From an uncultured Bacilli bacterium (GTDB taxonomy: Bacteria > Bacillota_I > Bacilli_A > RF39 > UBA660), in the NCBI GenBank assembly GCA_944358855.1, contig CALVSC010000004.1:1-45932 (forward strand): a stretch of 45,932 bases of DNA. The letters run 5' to 3'. A program made the position numbers and the translations under genes. The notes under the pieces were generated by a model. The model was not told the origin of the DNA. It saw nothing but the letters and a program-made list of their open reading frames with translations, and made no database searches. Shown piece by piece: positions 7,489 to 15,078 of the stretch; position 1 is the first letter of the stretch, and each line of letters opens with the position of its first letter.

Positions 7489-8758
7489 AGAAGAATTTAA
7501 AAAATTTGCAGATAAAAATCCCGAAATTACTTTTTATCAAACAACATCCTGGGCAAATTTAAAAAAGAAAAACGGTTGGGACGCTCACTATATAGGATTA
7601 GAAAAAGATAAAAAAATAATGGCAGGAACGCTAATTTTAGCTAAAACATTACCAATTATAAAAAAGAAAATGTTTTATGCCCCTAGAGGATTCTTAATAG
7701 ACTATAATAATAAAAAATTATTAGAAGAATTCACAAAGCAAATAAAAGAATATGCAAAAAAAGAAAATGCTATATTTATAAAAATCGATCCTTACGTAGA
7801 ATATAAAGAACGAGATAACAATGGAGAAATTGTAGAAAATGGAAACGATAATAGTATCTGCGTTGATAATTTAAAAAAAATAGGATATAAACACTTTGGA
7901 TTCAATCTAATGCAAGATACTCTACAACCAAGATGGATGCACGTAATCGAAACAGAAAATAAAACTCTAGATGATATCATGAAAGATATGGAATCAAAAA
8001 CGAGACAAATACTTCGCAAAAACGAACGTTCTGGAATTACTACAAGAGAAATTACGAAAGAAGAATTGCCAATCTTTAAAGATATCATGCAACATACTAG
8101 TGATAGAAGAGAATTTGTAGATAGACCATTATCCTACTATCAAAACATGTGGGACGCTTTACATGACGATGGAATACTAAAAATACTAGTTGCCGAAATA
8201 GACTTTAATAAATTTGAAGAAAATACTAAAGCAGAATTAGAAACTAACGAAAAAGAATTAAAAGACAGAATTTATAAGCATGAAAATAATATTCTAAAAA
8301 TGAATCCTAAGAAATATGAACAACACAACAAAAAGAATGAACAAGAAATAGAAAGATTAAAAAATCAATTAAATAAAATTAAAAACTATAAAGAAAAGTA
8401 TGGTGATAAAAAACTTTTAGGAGGGATACTATTTCTTATATATGGAAATGAAGTGTTATCACTGCATGGTGGAACCTTAGATGACGTGATGCAATTTCAA
8501 TCAGCATATACCATTCACTTTGCTGGTGTAAAATATGCTGTAGAAAACCATTATAAAAGATATAACTTCTATGGTATAACAGGAGACTTTAGAAAAGAAA
8601 ACCCTCTATATGGATTATACTTATTTAAAAAAAGTTTTGGTGGGCATGTAGTAGAATTAATAGGGGAATTTGACTATATTATTTCTCCATTCTGGTACAG
8701 AACTTACAAAATAGCCTTTGCCACTTATCACAAATTAAAAAATCTCAAGAAAAAATAA
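7466..8758 (+). CDS. FemABX-family peptidoglycan aminoacyltransferase, second copy
   Basis: A 430-residue paralogue of the upstream gene with the same architecture: ITFYQTTSWANLKKKNGW near the N-terminus, FYAPRGFLIDYNN, NAIFIKIDPYVEY, QPRWMHVIE, a Lys-rich coiled coil (about 255-305), and YNFYGITGDFRKENPLYGLYLFKKSFGG near the C-terminus. The start ATG at 7466 has AAGGAG upstream and lies inside the end of the first gene, so the two are translationally coupled. Fem paralogues normally act in sequence, each adding one residue of the cross-bridge, so a bridge of at least two residues is inferred. A terminator follows. Confidence 0.93.
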   Translation: MKLKKITEEEFKKFADKNPEITFYQTTSWANLKKKNGWDAHYIGLEKDKKIMAGTLILAKTLPIIKKKMFYAPRGFLIDYNNKKLLEEFTKQIKEYAKKENAIFIKIDPYVEYKERDNNGEIVENGNDNSICVDNLKKIGYKHFGFNLMQDTLQPRWMHVIETENKTLDDIMKDMESKTRQILRKNERSGITTREITKEELPIFKDIMQHTSDRREFVDRPLSYYQNMWDALHDDGILKILVAEIDFNKFEENTKAELETNEKELKDRIYKHENNILKMNPKKYEQHNKKNEQEIERLKNQLNKIKNYKEKYGDKKLLGGILFLIYGNEVLSLHGGTLDDVMQFQSAYTIHFAGVKYAVENHYKRYNFYGITGDFRKENPLYGLYLFKKSFGGHVVELIGEFDYIISPFWYRTYKIAFATYHKLKNLKKK

Positions 8759-8782
8759 TCGAATAAACTCGATTATTTTTTT
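8750..8782. terminator. Bidirectional terminator between the fem operon and the WXG island
   Basis: AATAATCGA (8754-8762) and TCGATTATT (8769-8777) form a nine-pair stem with a six-base loop, flanked by A-run and T-run. It ends the fem operon on the plus strand and the convergent minus-strand gene whose stop lies inside it. Confidence 0.85.
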
Positions 8783-9321
8783 ATGTTTTTCATTACTAAC
8801 GCCATTAAACCATATAAAGACTTTGTTAACTTTTCATTTTTAAACTCTGTCGTTGGAATATCTTTCAACAATTTATATTTGCTAACATCATAAGGTCCGC
8901 TGGAAAAAGATACCTGATTAAAAACCTTACCATTATCACTTAAAAAATAATAAGTAATTTCCCTAACAAACTGATTAGGAGACATTATAATATCATACAT
9001 ATATGTACTTCCATGAAATGGTATATCATAATCACCTAAAGAGAAAATATTATCAATAGTTAAATTATTCTTTAACCCAAAAGACATCGCTTCCCCAAGA
9101 ACACGTTTTATTTTTTCTTTGAAATCAAAAGACGTATTCTCTTCCCAAATAAACTTCTCCGTAGTTCCTTTCCCATTACTAGCAACAAAGCCATTTTTCA
9201 TTTCCTTTTCAATTTGAAAACCATCTAGTATAGGAATAAAAAGATTATCTTTTTCATTAAGTTTTTTTACCATTTCTGTTGCTATTTTAATATTCTTATC
9301 TTTATCTAACAAAAGCTCCAC
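8773..9321 (-). CDS. Unknown 182-residue protein, partner of the C39-like WXG-fusion protein
   Basis: Not recognised. It is a soluble-looking protein of about 182 residues with no signal peptide or transmembrane helix. It opens with a charged helix (KNIKIATEMVKKLNEKDN), then mixed alpha/beta sequence (FIPILDGFQIEKEM, NNLTIDNIFSLGDYDIP, YYFLSDNGKVFNQVSF) and a C-terminal helix (LTKSLYGLMALVMKNIKK). The reading frame starts at a GTG at 9321 that overlaps the end of the C39-like gene by 16 bases. GGAG is only two bases from it, so the exact start is uncertain (a TTG three codons on is possible). The overlap means tight coupling. A chaperone, immunity or regulatory role for the upstream secreted enzyme is an inference from position only. 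Confidence 0.65.
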   Translation of the reverse strand: MELLLDKDKNIKIATEMVKKLNEKDNLFIPILDGFQIEKEMKNGFVASNGKGTTEKFIWEENTSFDFKEKIKRVLGEAMSFGLKNNLTIDNIFSLGDYDIPFHGSTYMYDIIMSPNQFVREITYYFLSDNGKVFNQVSFSSGPYDVSKYKLLKDIPTTEFKNEKLTKSLYGLMALVMKNIKK

Positions 9322-10094
9322 ATCTCCTTTCCCTCATTAAGAAACACATCAATATTATAAGTAGTATTAGAACGAGATTCACTATTAGGATCTGCAACAG
9401 AAATAGTACCATCTTCATTTAAACCAGTTAATACAATAAAATGACCACCCCTAGTAAAAGTACCTGGCCCCATGGACATAATAACCGTCTTATCACTTTC
9501 TAAAGCTGATATAATATTATCACTAGTAACAGATGTTTGTGAGCAATCTACACCATAATCATCTGCAATAGCATCAAAATATGACCAAGCAGTACCCGCA
9601 CCATAAACATAATAGCCATTATTATCACCATAAGCAGCTGTTTCTATAGGAGTAATCTCTTCTCCAGTTAAATAAGTTAAAACCATCGCCATAGCCGTAG
9701 GACCACATCCAGAAGTGGCAATCGTACCATCACCATAAGCATTTCCATATTGATATTGATAATAATTTACAAAATCACCATGAGTAATAGCTAAATCATC
9801 CATAATTTGATTAGCCGCTTCATAATCCCCTGCTTTATACTTTTCAGCAGCTTGTGTAATATATTGAATAACAATATCAAAATTACCAATTACAGTCTGA
9901 GTATCTTCTCTTAGACTATCAAAAGTTCCACGGCAAAATTCAGCAGCCGGTCCCAGGAAAACAGAATCATCACTAACAACACCATCTGTAGTATCATAAA
10001 CTGACAAGAACTCTTTTGCTTTTTGATTAATATCATTAGTAACATTTACTGCATCAGAAAAGATCCCATAATCCTCTACTTCATATTCATTCAT
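9306..10094 (-). CDS. WXG-like N-terminal hairpin fused to C39-like cysteine peptidase domain
   Basis: A 262-residue protein without a Sec signal. Residues 1-100 form two helices joined by VFLGPAAEF (45-53), where F-L-G aligns with the W-x-G turn of WXG100 proteins. A YKAGD (Y-x-x-x-D, 86-90), resembling the type VII secretion signal, lies after the second helix. Residues 105-262 resemble C39-like papain-fold peptidases: SGCGPTAMAMVLTYL with Cys130, GGHFIVLTGL with His218, and VADPNS with Asp235. The same N-terminal domain occurs on the GH73-like protein at 11172-11975. It is probably exported by an ESX/T7SS machine and acts at the cell surface or outside. The target peptide bond is unknown. 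The start has GAGGTG five bases upstream. Confidence 0.82.
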   Translation of the reverse strand: MNEYEVEDYGIFSDAVNVTNDINQKAKEFLSVYDTTDGVVSDDSVFLGPAAEFCRGTFDSLREDTQTVIGNFDIVIQYITQAAEKYKAGDYEAANQIMDDLAITHGDFVNYYQYQYGNAYGDGTIATSGCGPTAMAMVLTYLTGEEITPIETAAYGDNNGYYVYGAGTAWSYFDAIADDYGVDCSQTSVTSDNIISALESDKTVIMSMGPGTFTRGGHFIVLTGLNEDGTISVADPNSESRSNTTYNIDVFLNEGKEMWSFC

Positions 10095-10126
10095 GCCAAC
10101 ACCTCGATATCTTACTTTATAAAAAC

Positions 10127-10155
10127 ATTATAACTTAAAAAAGAAAAAAACAAAA
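10127..10155 (-). promoter_or_regulatory. Promoter of the C39-like gene
   Basis: The minus strand has TATAAT (10132-10127), with TTTTGT (10155-10150) 17 bases upstream. The -35 overlaps the U-tract of the preceding WXG gene's terminator. The -10 is convincing, the -35 weak. Confidence 0.55.
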
Positions 10156-10180
10156 TAAAAAATGTAGTTTCCTACATTTT
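10150..10180 (-). terminator. Terminator after the two small WXG genes
   Basis: On the minus strand AAAATGTAG (10180-10172), a GAAA loop and CTACATTTT (10167-10159), followed by a U-rich tract. The stem overlaps the stop codon of the 99-residue WXG gene. Confidence 0.85.
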
Positions 10181-10478
10181 ATATATTTTCTACATTTTGT
10201 GCTGCTCTTGTATCTGCCGCTTCATCAGCAGCAACTACTGAATTAATATGATTTTTCATAGCAACAACTTTTTGATAGAAACCATCATAACAATTACGAA
10301 TCTCTGTATAACGATCTTGTGCTCCTTCTGCTCCACTACTTGCCCAGTTTTCACCATATAATTGATTCATAGTATTATTAATATCATCAAAGATTCCCAT
10401 AATATCAGTAGCATTTTTATAAATTGCATCTGCATAATTTCTTGCAGAACCATAATCTTGTAATTCAAATTCGTTCAT
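10179..10478 (-). CDS. WXG100-like protein (99 aa)
   Basis: A 99-residue all-helical protein of ESX-substrate size. It begins MNEFELQDYGSARNYAD, and its E-x-E-(L/V)-x-x-Y-G start matches the beginnings of the C39-like and GH73-like proteins in this island. The turn between helices is ENWASSGAEGAQDRY (about 43-57), a loose W-x-x-x-G version of W-x-G. The C-terminal helix ends in AADTRAAQNVENI. It has AGGAGG upstream and lies 11 bases after the 98-residue WXG gene. It likely forms a heterodimer with a neighbouring WXG protein, as EsxA/EsxB do. Confidence 0.8.
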   Translation of the reverse strand: MNEFELQDYGSARNYADAIYKNATDIMGIFDDINNTMNQLYGENWASSGAEGAQDRYTEIRNCYDGFYQKVVAMKNHINSVVAADEAADTRAAQNVENI

Positions 10479-10489
10479 AAATTAACCTC

Positions 10490-10786
10490 CTAAAACAAAT
10501 GAGCTCCAGCAGCTTCATTGTCTTCCTCTGCACGATTTAAAATATTAGCACTTTTTCCAATAGCAACTCCTAAATCATTTAAAAGAATAGCAAACTTATT
10601 AAAATTATCTGCTTGCTCCAAATAAGAATTGTTAAACTCTGTTGCAGAAGGTCCTCTCCAAATAGATAACAATCCATCAACATTAGCTCTCAAACTACTC
10701 AATATATTTTGTAATTCTTCGCTACTAGCAATAGTATTTTGACTATTCATATCCATACCAGCTGTATTAGCTTTTAATCCTGACAT
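10490..10786 (-). CDS. WXG100-like protein (98 aa)
   Basis: A helical hairpin protein with a textbook motif LLSIWRGPSATEFNNSY (W-R-G at the turn, about residues 40-42), placing it in the WXG100 family of type VII substrates. The chosen ATG (10786) has AGGTG seven bases upstream. An in-frame GTG four codons earlier lies on top of that SD and is not favoured. It is the first gene of a two-gene unit with its own extended -10 promoter, followed by the 99-residue WXG gene. The phrase I-W-R-G-P-S-A-x-E-F aligns directly with V-F-L-G-P-x-A-x-F in the two hydrolase fusions. Confidence 0.87.
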   Translation of the reverse strand: MSGLKANTAGMDMNSQNTIASSEELQNILSSLRANVDGLLSIWRGPSATEFNNSYLEQADNFNKFAILLNDLGVAIGKSANILNRAEEDNEAAGAHLF

Positions 10787-10811
10787 ATCATCACACACCT
10801 AACTTAAAATG

Positions 10812-10820
10812 ATTATAACA
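10812..10820 (-). promoter_or_regulatory. Extended -10 promoter of the two-gene WXG unit
   Basis: The minus strand reads TG-T-TATAAT (10820-10812). No good -35 is seen in the T-rich stretch upstream. It lies about 25 bases before the WXG start codon. Confidence 0.6.
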
Positions 10821-10870
10821 TTAAAAACAAAGAAAGAAAACAAAAGAGAAAAAAATGACAATATTTTACA

Positions 10871-11158
10871 CTAAATCTTTAAAGCCGCTATTTCCTCATC
10901 TGTTTTCTGAATCTCTTGTATTGCAGTTTTAATATATTGAGCAAGTTGCAACGCCTCATCAGCTTTAGCAGTTGCTAATTTCACTTGTCCTTCACACTGT
11001 TTAGTAAAACTGTTCTTAGCACTTCCCTCCCAGGTACTTAAACTGCTCGTCATATTAGTTGCATAATTACTAACATCTGTTTTTAACACATTTGCTGCAT
11101 CACTCAACTTTGTGGCAGCAGAACTTAATTGATCATAATCACAAACATATTTAGCCAT
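10871..11158 (-). CDS. WXG100-like protein (95 aa)
   Basis: A 95-residue helical hairpin protein. It starts MAKYVCDYDQLSSAATKL, has the turn LSTWEGSAKNSF (W-E-G, about residues 42-44) and a second amphipathic helix ending DEEIAALKI. Size and motif are those of the WXG100 family. The start at 11158 has AAAGGAG five bases upstream; a longer in-frame version would overlap the end of the GH73-like gene. It lies 13 bases after that gene and is probably co-transcribed with it and the 136-residue WXG protein. Confidence 0.88.
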   Translation of the reverse strand: MAKYVCDYDQLSSAATKLSDAANVLKTDVSNYATNMTSSLSTWEGSAKNSFTKQCEGQVKLATAKADEALQLAQYIKTAIQEIQKTDEEIAALKI

Positions 11159-11171
11159 AAAAACTCCTTTC

Positions 11172-11975
11172 TTACGCAATAGGATCCCATTGATCCAATC
11201 CATAATCTTCAATAACATTAATTAAATCATCCGCATAAGTCAAAGACGTTGCATAACCACAATTTTTTACAGCATGGCAAGCATCCACATAATTCGTAGA
11301 CTCAATAACAGGACGATATAAATCAGTAGATAACAACTCTGCATGATCAACAATAGAATCAGAAACAGAATCGTAATCACGGAAATCCGCATAAATTTGA
11401 TAAGATGAACCATCAGAGCTCTGTTCACTAGTAAGACAATTTACTCTTTTTCCTGTCCAACTACTACCAGCCTTTATTCCAAAAACATTATTACCAATAC
11501 TAGATTTTCCCCAGCCACTTTCCAAAATAGCTTGAGCCATAGTCAACGAAGGTAATACTCCATACTCATTATAAGCCTCTACTGCTCCATCTTTAATAGA
11601 ATTAATAAAATCCAAACGATATCCTGACAAATTAGCAGGATTCTCATAATCACTAGCAATTGCTCCAATTCCTTCTAATCTTAAATTAATAGAAGCCTCA
11701 CTATCACTATTTTGATAATTTTGATTAACTTGAATCAAAAAATCACTAATCTTTTGAAAATTATCACTAACAATGCTAATATTACTATGCAACTCTTCAA
11801 CACTTTGGTTAACAAAATCAGCTACCGGTCCTAAAAAAACATCCTGATTAGAAAAAACAGACTTAGAAGATGTAATACAAGTATCTAAATCACCAACGTT
11901 TTCCTTTAAAGAATTAGTAAGTACTACACCATCGGTGAATATACCATAATTACCAACTTCAAATTCTTCTTTCAT
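11172..11975 (-). CDS. WXG-like N-terminal hairpin fused to GH73-like glucosaminidase domain
   Basis: A 267-residue protein without a Sec signal. Residues 1-100 match the N-terminus of the C39-like protein: E-F-E-V-x-x-Y-G-I-F, then DVFLGPVADF (45-54) at the inter-helix turn and YQNSD (87-91) as a Y-x-x-x-D signal. Residues 115-262 are a mannosyl-glycoprotein endo-beta-N-acetylglucosaminidase-like (GH73) domain with LPSLTMAQAILESGWGKS (Glu152 as likely acid), NNVFGIKAG, and FRDYDSVSDSIVDHAELL. The enzyme should cut the glycan strands of peptidoglycan. It sits between two WXG genes 13-14 bases apart, which suggests one operon and export by a type VII system. Confidence 0.87.
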   Translation of the reverse strand: MKEEFEVGNYGIFTDGVVLTNSLKENVGDLDTCITSSKSVFSNQDVFLGPVADFVNQSVEELHSNISIVSDNFQKISDFLIQVNQNYQNSDSEASINLRLEGIGAIASDYENPANLSGYRLDFINSIKDGAVEAYNEYGVLPSLTMAQAILESGWGKSSIGNNVFGIKAGSSWTGKRVNCLTSEQSSDGSSYQIYADFRDYDSVSDSIVDHAELLSTDLYRPVIESTNYVDACHAVKNCGYATSLTYADDLINVIEDYGLDQWDPIA

Positions 11976-11989
11976 ACCACCACTCCTAA

Positions 11990-12400
11990 CTAAATTGCAG
12001 TTGCTTCTAATTTAACAGAAGTAACAGATGACAATTTACTATTAATTTGCGTTTTCAAATCATTTAAAGAATTTTGACATTCTGAAATCTTCGCTTGCCA
12101 TTCACCAGCAACTTTCGTCTCATTATTACTAGAAGCACGAGCATACATACTACGAGCATTTTCTAATTCACTTTTGATAGACACATATTTTTCATACAAA
12201 TCACAAGCAGCTGCAAATTCACTCATTTGATTAGAAATAGAATTAGAATAAGTACTTGCAAAATCTCTAGCTTGAGAAGTAATACTATCATAGGATGTCC
12301 CACTCCAAGAAGAAGATAACTCATCAATCCTAGAAGAATAACTAGATAATGAAGAAGAAACACTACTTTTATCAGAATTAACATTACCACTACTAACCAT
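11990..12400 (-). CDS. WXG100-like protein (136 aa)
   Basis: A 136-residue, Ser-rich helical protein. The turn is LSSSWSGTSYDS (W-S-G, about residues 28-30), followed by a long helix and a C-terminal extension (about 40 residues) beyond the usual 100, with ARSMYARASSNNETKV and a final helix. It resembles longer T7SS-associated WXG or TIGR04197-type proteins. The ATG at 12400 follows GGAGGTAATA; a longer in-frame start lacks an RBS. It is the first gene of the unit that includes the GH73-like fusion and the 95-residue WXG protein. Confidence 0.82.
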   Translation of the reverse strand: MVSSGNVNSDKSSVSSSLSSYSSRIDELSSSWSGTSYDSITSQARDFASTYSNSISNQMSEFAAACDLYEKYVSIKSELENARSMYARASSNNETKVAGEWQAKISECQNSLNDLKTQINSKLSSVTSVKLEATAI

Positions 12401-12481
12401 ATTATTACCTCCAATCTTATATCTTAATATTATCATTAATAATACAAAATAACAATAAACATAAACAGGATACTGTAAAAT

Positions 12482-14125
12482 TTAACGCTTTTTAAAAAAA
12501 CGAATTTTCTTTCCAAAAACATGTTCAAAAACTTTAAAACGATAAGCATATAAAAAGTACACAACAATACCAATAACACCGTAAACCAATAATATAAATA
12601 AGTTATAAATTCGAACATCAGAGGATAATGGAACAAGAAATTGAACAAAATATAAAACAATAAACATCAACATAGAACCGCATATAACATCAATTAAATT
12701 CTTAACAAATACTTCATATCCAATTTGGTATTTTACTTTTAAAATAATAATACATATTAAAAACGAAACAAAATATCCTAACAAACTAGCACAGATAACA
12801 CCATAATAAGCAGGTAATCCCATCTTATAAAAGGCAATCATAAGATTAGAATTTAATAATATTTTAATAACTAGACCAACACCCAAACTAACAATAACAG
12901 TTTTATAATCTTTTAAAACTTGAACTATAGTAATTGTTGCCGTAAAAAGTCCTATCATAAGTCCTACAAAAATATAAAATGACAAAATATTAGCCCCATA
13001 TTCACTAGCTCCATAAAAAAGATTCCAAATCGCAGGAGATAATAAACTAATACCTAAAGTCATAGGAATAGTAAAAAATACTAAAATACTTAAAGCTTGA
13101 TTTATTTTATGATTAATATCCTCTTTGTCTTTCTTAACAACACTTTGCGTAAGATTAGGAATCAAACTAACAATAATCCCTGTAGAAATAGCAAGTATAA
13201 TCATATTAAATTTAGCAGCCCAGGTCGACAAAGCACTCATAACTTCTTCTGCATCGGTAACAGAAAAATGAGCATTTTCTGCCAATCCCTTTACAACAGT
13301 AACCATATCTACATAACTATATAAAGATTTAAAAACATCTATTAAAATGAAAGGAACAGCATAAATAACAATTTTTTTAAATATCTGTTTATTAGTAATA
13401 ATAGGCTCATTAATAGGTCTAATTTTTTCATTAAACTTATTTTTATTTTCAACTTTTTTATAAACTAAATATAAGTAAGAAGCAATAGCTCCAGCAGTTG
13501 CTCCAAAGACCGCAATACCAACTGCAGAAGTTAACGATAAATCAAAAACTTTAATAGCCATAAAACTACCAAGTACAATAACAACAACACGAACTAATTG
13601 CTCTAAAACCTGAGAAAAAGAAGGTGCATCCATAAAACGATGTCCCTCAAAATAACCGCGATAAATACTCAAAAGAGGAACAATCAAAATAGCACTAGCA
13701 ATTACTCTTATAACAAAAGTAACATCTTCAATAGTATTACCACCTGTTAAATCACCCAAAATACTTCGAGCAATAAATGGTGCAAAAAGAATTAATATTA
13801 AAAAACAAATAAAACCTAATAACAACGCCACTTTCTTACCAATAATAAAAGCTCTTTTTTTAGCATTATAATATCCTAAAGTTTGATACTCTGAAACTAT
13901 CTTACTAATTGCTAAAGGAATACCAGCAGAAGATAAAGACATAAAAAGAATATAAATAGTATAGGCATAACCATATAAAGCTCCACCACGCTCACCAATA
14001 ATAGCATGAAAAGGAATAACATAAACAATACCTAATATTTTAGTTAAAACAATTCCTAAAGTAGCAATAAATGCTCCCTTCACAAAACTACTTTTACGAA
14101 TACCTTTCTTTTTTTTCTTATCCAT
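12482..14125 (-). CDS. MurJ/SpoVB-type polysaccharide or lipid II flippase
   Basis: A 547-residue integral membrane protein of the MOP/MATE-like superfamily with about 14 hydrophobic helices. The start MDKKKKKGIRKSSFVKGAFIATLG and segments such as YVIPFHAIIGERGGALYGYAYTIY, SSAGIPLAISKIVSEY and RGYFEGHRFMDAPSFSQVLEQLVRV are characteristic of the SpoVB/YtgP (MurJ) branch. In bacilli these flip lipid-linked peptidoglycan precursors to the outer face. The start has GGAGG six to seven bases upstream. It lies just upstream of the WXG island on the same strand, separated by 80 bases. Whether it is the housekeeping MurJ or a paralogue cannot be told here. Confidence 0.9.
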   Translation of the reverse strand: MDKKKKKGIRKSSFVKGAFIATLGIVLTKILGIVYVIPFHAIIGERGGALYGYAYTIYILFMSLSSAGIPLAISKIVSEYQTLGYYNAKKRAFIIGKKVALLLGFICFLILILFAPFIARSILGDLTGGNTIEDVTFVIRVIASAILIVPLLSIYRGYFEGHRFMDAPSFSQVLEQLVRVVVIVLGSFMAIKVFDLSLTSAVGIAVFGATAGAIASYLYLVYKKVENKNKFNEKIRPINEPIITNKQIFKKIVIYAVPFILIDVFKSLYSYVDMVTVVKGLAENAHFSVTDAEEVMSALSTWAAKFNMIILAISTGIIVSLIPNLTQSVVKKDKEDINHKINQALSILVFFTIPMTLGISLLSPAIWNLFYGASEYGANILSFYIFVGLMIGLFTATITIVQVLKDYKTVIVSLGVGLVIKILLNSNLMIAFYKMGLPAYYGVICASLLGYFVSFLICIIILKVKYQIGYEVFVKNLIDVICGSMLMFIVLYFVQFLVPLSSDVRIYNLFILLVYGVIGIVVYFLYAYRFKVFEHVFGKKIRFFKKR

Positions 14126-14180
14126 AAACTGCCTCCATTATCTAAATAATAACACAAAAGAAAAAAAAGAAAAAGACACT

Positions 14181-14351
14181 CTAATAATATATAATCATAG
14201 CAGAAAAACAAAATACCTGCTCTTCACTAAAAACACCTACACTAACTTGATACTTAATATCAACAACTTCCCCATCTAACGAATTCAAAAATTCATTAAT
14301 ATCCTCTTCTAAATCTTTTTCATCCTCTTCATCAAATATTTTCACTTTCAT
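14181..14351 (-). CDS. Cse60-like small protein (DUF2758)
   Basis: A 56-residue protein starting MKVKIFDEEDEKDLEEDIN, with DIKYQVSVG and ending EEQVFCFSAMIIY. This pattern is that of the Bacillus Cse60/DUF2758 family, named for a sporulation-associated gene but widespread in low-GC Firmicutes. Biochemical function is unknown. The start at 14351 follows GGTGATATT; the in-frame extension upstream has no RBS. It lies upstream of the flippase gene on the same strand and diverges from the unknown gene at 14452. Confidence 0.8.
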   Translation of the reverse strand: MKVKIFDEEDEKDLEEDINEFLNSLDGEVVDIKYQVSVGVFSEEQVFCFSAMIIYY

Positions 14352-14425
14352 AATATCACCAATATAATTATAAATAAAAGAAAGCAAAATAAATATCGAA
14401 ATAACTGTACAAACTACCTTTTTAG

Positions 14426-14434
14426 TGCTATTCT
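14426..14434 (+). promoter_or_regulatory. Extended -10 promoter of the 177-residue unknown gene
   Basis: TG-C-TATTCT at 14426-14434, about 18 bases before the start codon. No clear -35. Confidence 0.45.
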
Positions 14435-14451
14435 AATCGGGAGGTGAAAAT

Positions 14452-14985
14452 ATGAAAACATTAAAAACAATTACAGGAAAAGAATTTTCATTTAAAACTG
14501 AAAACAAAGATAATATTAGTGTGCTATGCCCAGGATATGTAATTACACCAGATGGTGAATTTGTGGATATAAAGGATAATGAAGATCATAGTTCAGTATT
14601 CACCGACTATTTAAAAGAATATCTTGAAGAACCAAACCAAACTTATCTAGATATAATAAGAGGTATAAGATTATTAACAGAACTTAACCACATAGTATAT
14701 TTAGGTGTAAGACCAGAAGATGTAAATCGTTTCTTAAACGCTCAACCAACTGATATGGGATACATCATATTACCAGACGACTCAGAAAAAATCACACCAG
14801 AACAAGCACAAAGTTGTTTAAACTTAATAGAAACAAACAAATCAAAATTTGGTAACTATAATATTATAAATATTAGTTTTCACTTTAAAGAAAGTTTATG
14901 TACCGATACAACCGACTGCTTAGATTATGACAGTATTGTAACTAAACTAAGTGAAAGAGCTCAACAAGGCTCAATGCAAAGATAA
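14452..14985 (+). CDS. Unknown 177-residue soluble protein
   Basis: Not recognised. It is a soluble protein with no signal or membrane helix. The start MKTLKTITGKEFSFKTENKDN leads into VLCPGYVITPDGEFVDIKDNEDHSS, which has a P-D-G-E-F-V turn. Helical middle segments follow (DIIRGIRLLTELN; VRPEDVNRFLNAQPTDMGY), and the C-terminal half has four or so Cys/Met residues. It has an excellent RBS (GGGAGGTGAAAAT) and its own promoter and terminator, so it is a single-gene unit. Nothing in the neighbours suggests a role. Confidence 0.65.
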   Translation: MKTLKTITGKEFSFKTENKDNISVLCPGYVITPDGEFVDIKDNEDHSSVFTDYLKEYLEEPNQTYLDIIRGIRLLTELNHIVYLGVRPEDVNRFLNAQPTDMGYIILPDDSEKITPEQAQSCLNLIETNKSKFGNYNIINISFHFKESLCTDTTDCLDYDSIVTKLSERAQQGSMQR

Positions 14986-14995
14986 AAATAGACAT

Positions 14996-15030
14996 AAAAA
15001 TCTACACAAAACAAAATGTGTAGATTTTTT
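14996..15030 (+). terminator. Terminator of the 177-residue unknown gene
   Basis: AAAAATCTACACA (14996-15008), an eight-base loop, TGTGTAGATTTTT and a T-run form a 13-pair stem. Confidence 0.88.
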
Positions 15031-15035
15031 ATTAA

Positions 15036-15067
15036 TAAAAACTACACCAATAAATTATTAGTGTAGT
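15036..15067 (-). terminator. Terminator of the leuS operon
   Basis: On the minus strand ACTACACTAATAA (15067-15055) pairs with TTATTGGTGTAGT (15053-15041, one G-U pair), followed by TTTTATT. It lies 12 bases after the leuS stop. Confidence 0.8.
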
Positions 15068-15078
15068 CATAACTAAAC

